The notes below the pieces were generated by a model that did not search any database, was not told the origin of the DNA, and saw only the letters and a list, made by a program, of their open reading frames with translations. A DNA stretch of 64,000 nucleotides from Sorangium cellulosum So0157-2 (GTDB taxonomy: Bacteria > Myxococcota_A > Polyangia > Polyangiales > Polyangiaceae): positions 11,608,001 to 11,672,000 of the forward strand of contig NC_021658.1 in assembly GCF_000418325.1 (NCBI RefSeq). Reading direction: 5' to 3'. Below are positions 27,750 to 35,701 of this stretch, piece by piece (positions within the stretch are counted from its first letter, which is position 1; each line of letters opens with the position of its first letter). The position numbers were made by a program, and so were the translations under genes.

Positions 27750-28593
27750 CCGACGACCCCGACCGCGGCGTCGAGCGCGTGCCGGCACGCGATGCGGACG
27801 GCGTGCGCCTCGCGCGGCATGAGCGGGAACGGGCGCATCAGGCCGACGATGTACGCGGCCGAGCGCGCCTGGAACCCGATGAGCTGGAAGAACGGCCCGT
27901 CGCCGACGCACAGCTCGAACCGCTGCGACGGCGCGCCCGGCAGCGCCGCCACGAGCGAGCCGATCGCCGACGCGATGAGGCCCGAGGCGGCGGGCCGTGC
28001 CTCGGTGTCGCGGATCGCGCCGGCGAACGGGAGGCCGGCCGCGTCCGCGAGGAAGACGTCGGTGGCGCCGGTCGCCTCGGCGATCCACTCGACCACCTTC
28101 TCGCAGCGCGCGACCGGCCCGCCCGCCGCGGCGAGGTCCGGGAAGCGCGGCGCCGCGCGCCCCGCCGCGAGCGCCTCGACGGCGAGGTCGAGCCGATCCG
28201 CGAGCGGCTCAAACGCGAGCTCGCGCGCGCCGCCGCGAACGACGCCGACGAGGCGGGCGACGGCAGATCGAGCGCCTGCCGCGCGTCGACGTCGTCGGCC
28301 GACGAGGGCAGCGCGCTGCGCAGGCCGAGCGCGCCGCCGGCGCCCGCGCTCGACATCGGCGAGAGGTCGCTCGACGGCGCGAGCTCCTCGAACGACGGCG
28401 ACAGCGGCGCCGCGGACACCGGCTCCGCGTCCGCCCGCGCGGTCGGCGGCGGCCGCGAGTCGAACGACACGAGCGGCGCGCCCGCGGGCGCGATCGACGG
28501 CGCCTGCCGCTTCCGCGGCTTCGGCTGCTTGACGAGCGCCGCCGCGGTGAGGACGGCGCCGTCGAGGTCAAAGGAGGAGCGAGATCGGGCCAT
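27746..28593 (-). pseudogene. Roadblock/LC7-domain protein with disordered N-terminus, split by a frameshift
   Basis: ATG 28593 (or 28599) starts inside the end of the ParA gene and encodes a Ser/Ala/Pro-rich N-terminus of about 110 residues ('RSRSSFDLDGAVLTAAALVK'). Near 28255-28265 coding character (G/C third positions) switches to another frame. That frame runs 'ELAFEPLADRLDLAVEALAA' into a roadblock/LC7-like domain ('VVEWIAEATGATDVFLADAA', 'RFELCVGDGPFFQLIGFQAR') up to the stop at 27746. No start codon exists in that second frame before GTG 28096, which would cut the domain. A one-base error or real frameshift is therefore the simplest reading. Roadblock proteins regulate small GTPases and motility or polarity switches. 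Confidence 0.65.
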
Positions 28594-29377
28594 CGTCATC
28601 GTCCGGCGAGGTGGGCTCCAGGCGAACCAGCACGTCGTTCGCGAGCTGGTCGAAGACGCGCGCGAGCGGCGGAGGCCGCTTCTGCATGAGCAGCAGCGGC
28701 GCCCCGCGCAGGGACGCCTCGAGGAACGCCTCGTCGCGCGGGATGACGGTATCGAGGATGATCCCGTCGGGGAACCGGGTCCAGAGCGCCTCGGCGACGT
28801 CGAGCGACGCGGGCGCCTGCCGATCGAACATCGACAGCACCATGCCGAGCAGCGAGAGCCGCGGGTTCTTCTCGGCGCGGACGCGATCGATCACCGCGAG
28901 CAGCTGGCCGACCGACCGGAGCGCGAGCGGCTCGGCCTGGAGCGGCAGGAGCGCGTGCGTCGCGACCTCGAGCGCGCGCGTCGTGACCTTGCCGAGCCCC
29001 GCGGGGCAGTCCACGACCACGAGGTCGAAGTCCGGCGCGATCCTCGCGAGCACGCTCGGGAGCACGGGCCCGCGGGCGAGCGCGTCCTCGAAGCCCGGGA
29101 CCGTCGTGGGGTCGACCCGGCCGACCGTGAGCACCTGGAGCTGCGGATCGCGCGTCCGGAGCAGCACCGACTCGAGGCGCTCGGCGCCCGTGAGCAGCTC
29201 GGCCACGCCCGGCCGCGCGCGGTCGGCGAGCCCCAGCGACAGCCCGAGGCTCCCCTGGGCGTCGAGCTCGAGGATCAGCGCGCGGTGACCCGCGCGCGCA
29301 AGGGCCAGCCCCAGGTTGAGGGAAATCGTGGTCTTCCCCACGCCGCCCTTCTGGCTCGCGACCGCAATGACGTACAT
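28568..29377 (-). CDS. ParA/MinD-family partitioning ATPase
   Basis: The product is 269 residues with an intact deviant Walker A 'QKGGVGKTTISLNLGLALA', Walker A' 'ELDAQGSLGLSLG', Walker B 'FDLVVVDCPAGLG' and 'ALLPLQAEPLALRSVGQLL'. It lacks an HTH, so it is an orphan MinD/ParA-like positioning ATPase rather than a chromosome ParA beside parB. It heads a coupled operon with roadblock, unknown and V4R proteins. That suggests a role in positioning or switching a protein complex in the cell, for example polarity or a signalling cluster; this is inference. The C-terminus is acidic ('PTSPDDDDGPISLLL'). Confidence 0.9.
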   Translation of the reverse strand: MYVIAVASQKGGVGKTTISLNLGLALARAGHRALILELDAQGSLGLSLGLADRARPGVAELLTGAERLESVLLRTRDPQLQVLTVGRVDPTTVPGFEDALARGPVLPSVLARIAPDFDLVVVDCPAGLGKVTTRALEVATHALLPLQAEPLALRSVGQLLAVIDRVRAEKNPRLSLLGMVLSMFDRQAPASLDVAEALWTRFPDGIILDTVIPRDEAFLEASLRGAPLLLMQKRPPPLARVFDQLANDVLVRLEPTSPDDDDGPISLLL

Positions 29378-29443
29378 GGACTCCCCGACGGCGCGCAGTG
29401 CCGGCGCCGGAGAGCATCCTAACAGGACGGACGCCGCCAGGGA

Positions 29444-29860
29444 CTAGAGCAGCGAGATCCGCTTCATCAACGTGCCGCAAAGGTCGCTCTGCGGGTTGCG
29501 CTCGCGCTCGATCGCGAGGCCGGCGCGGAAGATCTTGTCGGCGCTCTCGAGGTTGCCGAGCACCACGTGGCAGAGCCCGAGGAGCTCGTGATCGCCGGGA
29601 TCGCCGTGGATCGAGACGAGCTCGGTCAGCGCGGGCACCGCGGCGCGGTGGGCCTCGATCATCGGCTCGGTCGGCGTCGACGGGACCCCCTTGGCGAGGA
29701 TCATGAGCCGCAGGACCTGCCGCTGGTCCTCGGGCCGGTGCTTGAGAAACTCGGGCTTCTGGAAGAGATCGCGGTATCCCCGGTAGGCAGCGTCGAGATT
29801 GCCCCCACGCGCGTGGGTGACGATGGACTTGACCGCCTGAACGAGCGCCTCATTCGCCAT
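29444..29860 (-). CDS. Small TPR-like helical protein
   Basis: The product is 138 residues from ATG 29860. It is fully helical with TPR-like spacing ('VQAVKSIVTHARGGNLDAAY', 'LGLCHVVLGNLESADKIFRA'). It is transcribed 66 bp upstream of the ParA gene in the same direction, so it may be the first gene of that operon. No enzymatic motif was seen. It could serve as an adaptor. Confidence 0.7.
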   Translation of the reverse strand: MANEALVQAVKSIVTHARGGNLDAAYRGYRDLFQKPEFLKHRPEDQRQVLRLMILAKGVPSTPTEPMIEAHRAAVPALTELVSIHGDPGDHELLGLCHVVLGNLESADKIFRAGLAIERERNPQSDLCGTLMKRISLL

Positions 29861-30117
29861 GACGACACGATACACGGGCCGGCGCCCCGCGGGGAGGCCG
29901 CCGCTGCACCGCCGGCGCGGCGCGCGCGTCCGTCGCTGTCGCTCGCACACGCGCGCCCGCGCGCGATTTGGTCCGCCGTTTCGCCACCGTCGTGTCGCCG
30001 TCGCTCGCGGCCTCTTCCGTGCGCATCCGTCGCCGTCGCTCGCGCCCGCTCCGAGGCGCCGGGCGCAGCTTGCGGCGCCGCTGTGCGCCGTGGTAGTCGC
30101 CTGGGGCTCAAGTGCCC

Positions 30118-32733
30118 ATGCGCGCGCCCCGCTGGCTCTTCGCCTGCTGCCTGTCGACCAACGCGCTCGCCGCGCTGGCCGCGCCTGCGGCGCTCGCGCA
30201 GCCCGAGCCGCCGCCCGACGCGGCCGTGGCGCCGCAGATCCTCGAGCACGTGGACCCGGTGTACCCGCCCGAGCGGCTCGCCGAGGGCGTCGACACGACG
30301 GTCACGCTGTTCGTCACGGTCGAGAAGGACGGCACCGTCAGCGACGCGTCCGTGGCCGAGTCCGGCGGCGCCGGGTTCGACGAGGCGGCCATGAGCGCCG
30401 TGCGGCGGTGGCGCTTCTCGCCGGCCATGCGCGGCGGAGCGCCGGTGCGGGCGCGGATCCGGGTGCCGTTCCACTTCGCGCCCGGCCCCCACGAGGCGCC
30501 GCCCGAGCCGGCGCCCGCGACGCCCGACGCCCCGGCGGCGCCCCCGCCGCCCGCGCCGCCCGCGCCGAAGCCGGTGGAGTTCGCCGGGGGCGTCGCGGGC
30601 CCGCACGCCGTGGCCGAGCCCGGCAAGCCGATCGAGATCCACGTGCAGGGCCGCCCGAACCCGCCGCGGCGCGCGACGAGCGACTTCCGGATCGGCCGCG
30701 CGGCGCTCACCGCCGCGCCGCACGCGAGCGCCGCCGACCTGCTCCGCACCGCGCCCGGCGTCCACGTCGCGCACCCCGAGGGCGAGGCGGTCGCGCAGCG
30801 CATCTTCCTCCGCGGCTTCGACGCCGATCACGGCCAGGACATCGAGCTCCGGGTCGGGCCGATCCCGCTGAACCAGCGCTCGCACGTCCACGGGCAGGGG
30901 TACGCGGACCTCAACGTGGTCATCCCGGAGGTGGTGCGATCGCTGCGCGTCGTCGAGGGCGTCTACGACCCGCAGCAGGGCGACTTCGCGGTCGCGGGCA
31001 GCGCGTACTTCGACCTCGGCGTCGAGGAGCGCGGGCTCCTGCTCAAGGGCACGCTCGGCTCGTTCGGCGCGCGGCGGCTGCTCGCGATCTGGGCGCCGGC
31101 GGCGCAGTCGGAGGACACGTTCGGGGCGGCGGCGGTGCGCGCCACGGACGGCTTCGGCGACGGCACGCGCGGGGCGATCTCGGGCGCCGCCGTGGGCCAG
31201 TACCGGATGGTCCTGCCGGACGAGTTCTCGCTGCTGCTCCACGTGGCGGCCCACGGCAGCCGCGCGAACCTCGCGGGCGTGCTCCGGCGGGACGACATCG
31301 CGGCGGGGCGCGTCGGCTTCTACGACACCTACCGCGACCCGTCGGCCCGCGCGCAGTCGGCCGCGTCGACGCGGCTCCAGGTCGCGCTCGTCGCCGAGCG
31401 GGCGGACGACGACGGCTCGCAGAAGAGCGCCTGGCTCTGGGCGATGACGTCCGGGTACCGGAGCCGGATGAACTTCACCGGCTACACGCAGCGCTCGCGC
31501 GTGCGGCCCGCGTGGGCCGGCCGCGGCGATCTCATCGAGCAGTCGAACGAGGACGCCGCGCTCGGCGGGGGCCTCGCCTACCGCACGCCGCGGATCCCGC
31601 TCGCCTCGTGGCTCACCGGCCAGGTCGCCGTCGGGGCCGAGGCGCAGACCGACGGCATCGACCAGGCGCAGAACCTCCTCCAGCCGCCGCAGAACGAGAC
31701 GTGGGACCGGCGCGTCGACGCGTCGATCCGGCTGACCGGGATCGGCGTCCACGCCGACGCGCTGCTCGAGCTGTCGCGGTGGGCGCGCCTGCGCGGCGGC
31801 GCGCGCGCGGACGTGCTCGTCTTCGACGTGGACGACCGCCTCGGCAACTTCATCCCGGCGTTCCAGAAGGAGACGCACATCGAGGGGTTCCGGCGCACGG
31901 CGGCGGGCGTCGCGCTCGGCCCGCGGGCCACGCTGGAGGTCGACCCGCTGCCCGAGCTGCGGCTCTCCGCCGCGTACGGCCACGGCTACCGCTCCCCGCA
32001 GGCGCGGCAGCTCGAGGAGGGCGAGAACGCGCCGTTCGCGACCGTGAGGAGCTACGAGGTCGGCGCGACGCTGCGCCCCGTCAGCGGCCTGAGCGCGACC
32101 GCGGCCGCCTACGAGACGCGCCTCTCCTACGACCTCGCGTTCGACGCGGCGGAGGGCGGCCTCGCGCGCATCGGCCCGACGACCCGACGCGGGCTCGTCG
32201 TCTACCTGCAGGCGGCGCCGAGCCCGGCGCTGACCGCGGGCGTGAGCGCGACGTTCGCCCACGCCACGCTGGACGCGCCGCCGCCGCCGACGCCCGAGAA
32301 CCCGACGCCGCCGTACGTCGAGGGGCAGCAGCTGCCGTTCGTGCCGCCCGTGGTGGTGCGCGCCGACCTCTCGGTGAAGCGGCCGCTCGTCACGATCGCC
32401 GGCCGGCCGATCGTGGGGCGGCTCGGCTACGGCGCGACGTACCTCTCGCCGCGGCCGCTGCCGTACGCGCAGGCCGCCGCGCCGCTCCTCGTGATGGACG
32501 CGTCGCTCTCGCTTCGACGCAGCCTGCGCGCGGGCGGCGACCCGGCGCAGGAGGGCCCCTGGATCGAGGTCGGCGTGGAGGCGCAGAACCTCCTCGACGC
32601 CGAGCACGCGGACACGGAGTACTCGTTCGTCTCGAACTGGCAGACCACGCCGCTGCCGTCGGCGCTGCCGGCGCGGCACATCAGCGCGGGGCCCCCGCTC
32701 ACCCTCCTCGGCAACGTGACGCTCTCGCTATGA
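30118..32733 (+). CDS. TonB-dependent outer-membrane receptor with N-terminal TonB C-terminal-like domain
   Basis: The product is 871 residues. After the signal peptide ('AALAAPAALAQ'), residues ~40-125 form a TonB C-terminal domain ('EHVDPVYPPERLAEGVDTTV', 'AAMSAVRRWRFSPAMRGG'). A Pro/Ala linker leads to a plug ('SAADLLRTAPGVHVAHPEGE', 'IFLRGFDADHGQDIELRVG', 'HVHGQGYADLNVVIPEVVRS') and a 22-strand-type barrel ending 'LLGNVTLSL'. Having an energy-transducer-type domain on the periplasmic end of its own receptor is unusual and may replace or compete with TonB. GTG 30112 is an alternative start. It is the first gene of a coupled operon with two lipoproteins and a His-rich membrane protein, which hints at metal uptake; the substrate is unproven. 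Confidence 0.88.
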   Translation: MRAPRWLFACCLSTNALAALAAPAALAQPEPPPDAAVAPQILEHVDPVYPPERLAEGVDTTVTLFVTVEKDGTVSDASVAESGGAGFDEAAMSAVRRWRFSPAMRGGAPVRARIRVPFHFAPGPHEAPPEPAPATPDAPAAPPPPAPPAPKPVEFAGGVAGPHAVAEPGKPIEIHVQGRPNPPRRATSDFRIGRAALTAAPHASAADLLRTAPGVHVAHPEGEAVAQRIFLRGFDADHGQDIELRVGPIPLNQRSHVHGQGYADLNVVIPEVVRSLRVVEGVYDPQQGDFAVAGSAYFDLGVEERGLLLKGTLGSFGARRLLAIWAPAAQSEDTFGAAAVRATDGFGDGTRGAISGAAVGQYRMVLPDEFSLLLHVAAHGSRANLAGVLRRDDIAAGRVGFYDTYRDPSARAQSAASTRLQVALVAERADDDGSQKSAWLWAMTSGYRSRMNFTGYTQRSRVRPAWAGRGDLIEQSNEDAALGGGLAYRTPRIPLASWLTGQVAVGAEAQTDGIDQAQNLLQPPQNETWDRRVDASIRLTGIGVHADALLELSRWARLRGGARADVLVFDVDDRLGNFIPAFQKETHIEGFRRTAAGVALGPRATLEVDPLPELRLSAAYGHGYRSPQARQLEEGENAPFATVRSYEVGATLRPVSGLSATAAAYETRLSYDLAFDAAEGGLARIGPTTRRGLVVYLQAAPSPALTAGVSATFAHATLDAPPPPTPENPTPPYVEGQQLPFVPPVVVRADLSVKRPLVTIAGRPIVGRLGYGATYLSPRPLPYAQAAAPLLVMDASLSLRRSLRAGGDPAQEGPWIEVGVEAQNLLDAEHADTEYSFVSNWQTTPLPSALPARHISAGPPLTLLGNVTLSL

Positions 32734-33521
32734 ACGCCCGCAACGACCGACTGGCCGCCCGCTGCATGCTCGCCCTCGCGCTCTCCGCGGCGCCGGCGCT
32801 CGGCTGCGCGGGCACCGGCCAGCCGGAGGTCTCGTACCTCGCGGTCGCCGAGCCCGCGCCGCCCGGCGAGATCGCCGCGGGCGCCTGGACGGTGGTGCTC
32901 GACGAGGCGTCGGTCGCCTTCGGACCGGTGCAGTTCTGCGCGGCCGAGTCGGGCTCGGCGACGCTCTGCGGCACCGCCATCGCCGAGCTGCTCTCGATCG
33001 TGCGCGTCGACCTGCTCGATCCCGGGCCGCAGCGGCTCGGTCGGGTCCGCGGCTTCGAGGGGGAGATCCGGAGCGCGTCGTTCGACTATGGGATCCACTG
33101 GTTCCTGACCGAGGCCGCGCCGGTGCGGTCGCCCGAGGCGCCCGGCGGCCACTCGGCGCAGCTGCGCGGGCGCGCGACGCGGGGCGCGGACGTGCTCGAG
33201 TTCGTGGCCGACGTCGACGCGGTGCCGCAGTTCCAGGGGCAGCGCGCGGTCCCGAGCGTCGCGGCCGCGGCGACCGTCGGCGCCGAGGCGGTGCGCCTCG
33301 CGGTCCGCTTCGACGTGGGGGCGTGGGTCGCGCGGGTCGACTTCGACGCCCTGGCCGAGGAGGCTGCCGGTAACGGCGAGGGCGCTGGCGGCAACGGCAG
33401 TGGCGGCGCGGGCGGAACGCTCCGGGCGGCGATCGCGCCGGGATCGCGCGCGCACAACGCGCTGGTGATCGCCATGACGGCGCAGAGCCCGCCCGAGCTC
33501 GTCTGGTCGAGGTCGCCGTGA
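32730..33521 (+). CDS. Lipoprotein of TonB-receptor operon
   Basis: The 263-residue product overlaps the receptor stop by ATGA. It has a lipoprotein signal peptide ('LALALSAAPALGC') and a beta-rich body without a recognised domain ('AGAWTVVLDEASVAFGPVQF', 'RVRGFEGEIRSASFDYGIHW'). A Gly/Asn-rich insertion near residue 215 precedes the last 35 residues. It is probably a periplasmic or surface ligand-binding partner of the receptor, inferred from the operon. No homologue is recalled. Confidence 0.78.
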   Translation: MNARNDRLAARCMLALALSAAPALGCAGTGQPEVSYLAVAEPAPPGEIAAGAWTVVLDEASVAFGPVQFCAAESGSATLCGTAIAELLSIVRVDLLDPGPQRLGRVRGFEGEIRSASFDYGIHWFLTEAAPVRSPEAPGGHSAQLRGRATRGADVLEFVADVDAVPQFQGQRAVPSVAAAATVGAEAVRLAVRFDVGAWVARVDFDALAEEAAGNGEGAGGNGSGGAGGTLRAAIAPGSRAHNALVIAMTAQSPPELVWSRSP

Positions 33522-34051
33522 AGGGTCGCCGCGGCGCCGGCGCGAGGGCGCGCGCGCCGCGGCCGCCGCGGCCGCTCCAACGACGGGCGCGCCCTCGCGC
33601 GGGCTCCAGCGCGCGCGGCCTGGCGCTGCTCGCGCTGCTCGCGCAGCTCTGCAGCCTGACGCACGCGCTCTTCGTCCGGCACGCCCGCTGCGAGCACGGC
33701 GAGCTGGTCCACGTGGGCGCGCTGGTCCACACCGTCCACGCAGTGGGCGCCGCCCGCGCTTCCGGCGCCGCCCACGCCGCGCCGCGCGCCGAGGCCGCAG
33801 CGCCGCAGCAGGCAGAAGGGCGGGCGCCCGCCCCCGGCGATCAGGTCGCCGAGGAAGGCGCGCAGCGCCACCGCGACGACGATCACTGCGACGCGTTCGC
33901 GCTGCGCGGCCAGCTCGGCGCGCCGGTTCACCGGGTGGCGGAGGCCACCCTGCTCGAGGTGCTCTGCCTCGACGCGCTCCGGTCCTCGCCGGAGGTCCGC
34001 CCGATCCCCTTGCTGATCCTGGCGCCGAAGAGCTCTCCGCCCGCGGCCTGA
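33518..34051 (+). CDS. Small His/Cys-rich membrane-anchored protein of TonB-receptor operon
   Basis: The 177-residue product starts at GTG 33518, overlapping the previous stop (GTGA), with GAGG upstream. An Arg-rich N-terminus precedes one hydrophobic segment ('GLALLALLAQLCSLTHALFV'). Clustered metal-type ligands follow: 'HARCEHGELVHVGALVHTVH' and 'HRDDDHCDAF'. The His/Cys density suggests metal binding in the periplasm, supporting a metal substrate for the receptor. No family is recognised. Confidence 0.68.
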   Translation: MKGRRGAGARARAPRPPRPLQRRARPRAGSSARGLALLALLAQLCSLTHALFVRHARCEHGELVHVGALVHTVHAVGAARASGAAHAAPRAEAAAPQQAEGRAPAPGDQVAEEGAQRHRDDDHCDAFALRGQLGAPVHRVAEATLLEVLCLDALRSSPEVRPIPLLILAPKSSPPAA

Positions 34052-34160
34052 TCGGCGAGGCGACAGGGTGATGCGGGCGCGGCGCGCGCGAGAGCGCGGG
34101 ATTGCGCTCGCCGGGCGCGCTCGGGCGCGCTCGTCCGGATTTCCAACGATTCGAGGAGCA

Positions 34161-35090
34161 ATGATCATGCAGAGAACGGGACAGGCAAGCATCGCGGCCG
34201 CGGCGGCCGCGCTCACGCTGATCGCGGGTTGCGGCGGCGACGACGGCGCGGGGTCCGGCACCGTGCAGATCTTCGTGGAGCCGGAGGACACCATCCCCGA
34301 GGGCCTCGAGCCCGGCACGGGGGAGGAGAACATCGCGGACGGCTGGAAGGTCACCTACGATCGATTCCTCGTGACCATCGGCAACGTGCGCGCGGCGCGC
34401 TCGGACGCGCAGGAGACGCTGAGCGATCCCTCGGTGTTCGTGCTCGACCTCAAGAACGCTCCGGCCACGCGGTACGTGATCGCGGAGTTCGAGGGCGTGA
34501 GCGCCGTGCGCTGGGACCGCTTCGGGTTCGACCTCCCGAACGCGCGGGAGGGCGCGAAGACGCTCGCGCCGACCACCGAGGACGACGTCGCCTTCATGGT
34601 CGAGAACGGCTACTCGGTGTTCTTCGAGGGCTCGATCGAGAAGGAGGACGGCGAGTCGTGCCCGCCTTCCGGGGAGTGCGTCCCCGCGAAGGAGGTGCGC
34701 TTCGGCTGGGGTCTCTCGGCCGGCACGTCGTTCGACGACTGCGCGACCGAGGACGAGCTGCCCGGGTTCAGCGTTCCGACGGGCGGGGCGATCGCGGTGA
34801 AGCCGACCATCCACGGCGATCACTGGTTCTTCAACAACATCACCGCGGGCGTGGAGCTCACGAAGCGCTACGCGCAGTACATCGCCGACTGCGACCTCGA
34901 CGGCGACGGCGAGACGACGATCGAGGAGCTCAAGGAGGTGAAGGTCGCCGACGTCTTCGGCCAGGAGTACAACCTCGCCGGCGCCCTCGGGGAGATCGAG
35001 ACTGCGTACGACTACGTGGTCGCGCAGGCGCGCACGCTCGGCGACTTCCAGGGCGACGGCGAGTGCCCGAGGCGCGCGCTGCTCCCGTGA
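34161..35090 (+). CDS. Lipoprotein with EF-hand-like loop, end of TonB-receptor operon
   Basis: The 309-residue product starts at ATG 34161 behind GAGGAG. The lipobox is 'LTLIAGC'. The body is beta-rich ('GWKVTYDRFLVTIGNVRAAR', 'IHGDHWFFNNITAGVEL') and carries an EF-hand-like calcium loop 'DCDLDGDGETTIEELKEV' about 45 residues from the end. It follows the His-rich gene by 109 bp and is closed by a 12-bp-stem hairpin. It is probably a surface or periplasmic binding component of the same uptake system. Confidence 0.78.
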   Translation: MIMQRTGQASIAAAAAALTLIAGCGGDDGAGSGTVQIFVEPEDTIPEGLEPGTGEENIADGWKVTYDRFLVTIGNVRAARSDAQETLSDPSVFVLDLKNAPATRYVIAEFEGVSAVRWDRFGFDLPNAREGAKTLAPTTEDDVAFMVENGYSVFFEGSIEKEDGESCPPSGECVPAKEVRFGWGLSAGTSFDDCATEDELPGFSVPTGGAIAVKPTIHGDHWFFNNITAGVELTKRYAQYIADCDLDGDGETTIEELKEVKVADVFGQEYNLAGALGEIETAYDYVVAQARTLGDFQGDGECPRRALLP

Positions 35091-35108
35091 TCGGCTGACG
35101 GTGCCCCG

Positions 35109-35134
35109 GCCGCGCCGGTCACGACCGGCGCGGC
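35109..35134. terminator. Strong hairpin between convergent genes
   Basis: A perfect 12-bp stem, GCCGCGCCGGTC / GACCGGCGCGGC, with a two-base AC spacer, lies 18 bp after the lipoprotein stop and 12 bp before the stop of the convergent Gly-rich gene. There is no U-run; it is a likely bidirectional terminator. Confidence 0.6.
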
Positions 35135-35146
35135 GCGCATGCCGTT

Positions 35147-35593
35147 CTATTCACTCAAGCAGTAAACATCGCTGTCGCAGTTCGGCACGGGCGACCAGCC
35201 GCCGACGCCGCCGACCCCGCCGGCCCCGCCGCCGAACCCGCCGAACCCGCCGACGCCGCCGACGCCGTCGAACCCGCCGACGCCTCCGAACCCGCCAATC
35301 GCGCCGACGCTGTCGAACCCGCCAACCGCGCCGACGCCGAACCCGCCCACCCCGCCGCCGACGCCGCCGAACCCGCCGACGCCGACGCCGACGCTCACCA
35401 CGCTGGATCCAACGGCGCCGCTCGCGTCGGGTGAGCATTCACCGGCGCTCGATGAGCCGCTGTCGACGCAGGGCCCTGTGATCGCACCGCCGGTGACATT
35501 GACGACATCGATCACCTTGACGTCGCACGCGGACGTGATGAACAGCGCGGCCGCGGCGAGCCGCATGAGGAAATCAAAGGCAGAGTTGCGCAT
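35147..35593 (-). CDS. Gly/Val/Phe-rich repeat lipoprotein
   Basis: The 148-residue product starts at ATG 35593 behind GAGGGG, with a lipoprotein signal ('AAAALFITSAC'). Residues ~60-135 are almost entirely GGVGG/GGFGG-type repeats with occasional Ser or Asp, ending in a short Cys-containing tail ('VPNCDSDVYCLSE'). The low-complexity region resembles elastic or fibrous surface proteins. The DNA is correspondingly repetitive (about 35195-35400). No function can be assigned; a surface-coat or spacer role is conceivable. Confidence 0.7.
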   Translation of the reverse strand: MRNSAFDFLMRLAAAALFITSACDVKVIDVVNVTGGAITGPCVDSGSSSAGECSPDASGAVGSSVVSVGVGVGGFGGVGGGVGGFGVGAVGGFDSVGAIGGFGGVGGFDGVGGVGGFGGFGGGAGGVGGVGGWSPVPNCDSDVYCLSE

Positions 35594-35673
35594 GGTCCGA
35601 TCCCCCTCGTGGAGGTTGCTTGAGGCGTCCATCGGTAAGTGGAAGTGACGCCGCCGCCGTGGCTCACGAAAAT

Positions 35674-35696
35674 CGAGTCTCGTGAGAGGAGACTCG
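35674..35696 (-). terminator. Intrinsic terminator after outer-membrane barrel gene
   Basis: On the minus strand an 8-bp stem (CGAGTCTC / GAGACTCG) with a 7-nt loop is followed by ATTTTCG, 6 bp downstream of the stop of the 35702-36919 gene. It closes the sigma/FecR/barrel operon. Confidence 0.65.
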
Positions 35697-35701
35697 TCGC
35701 C

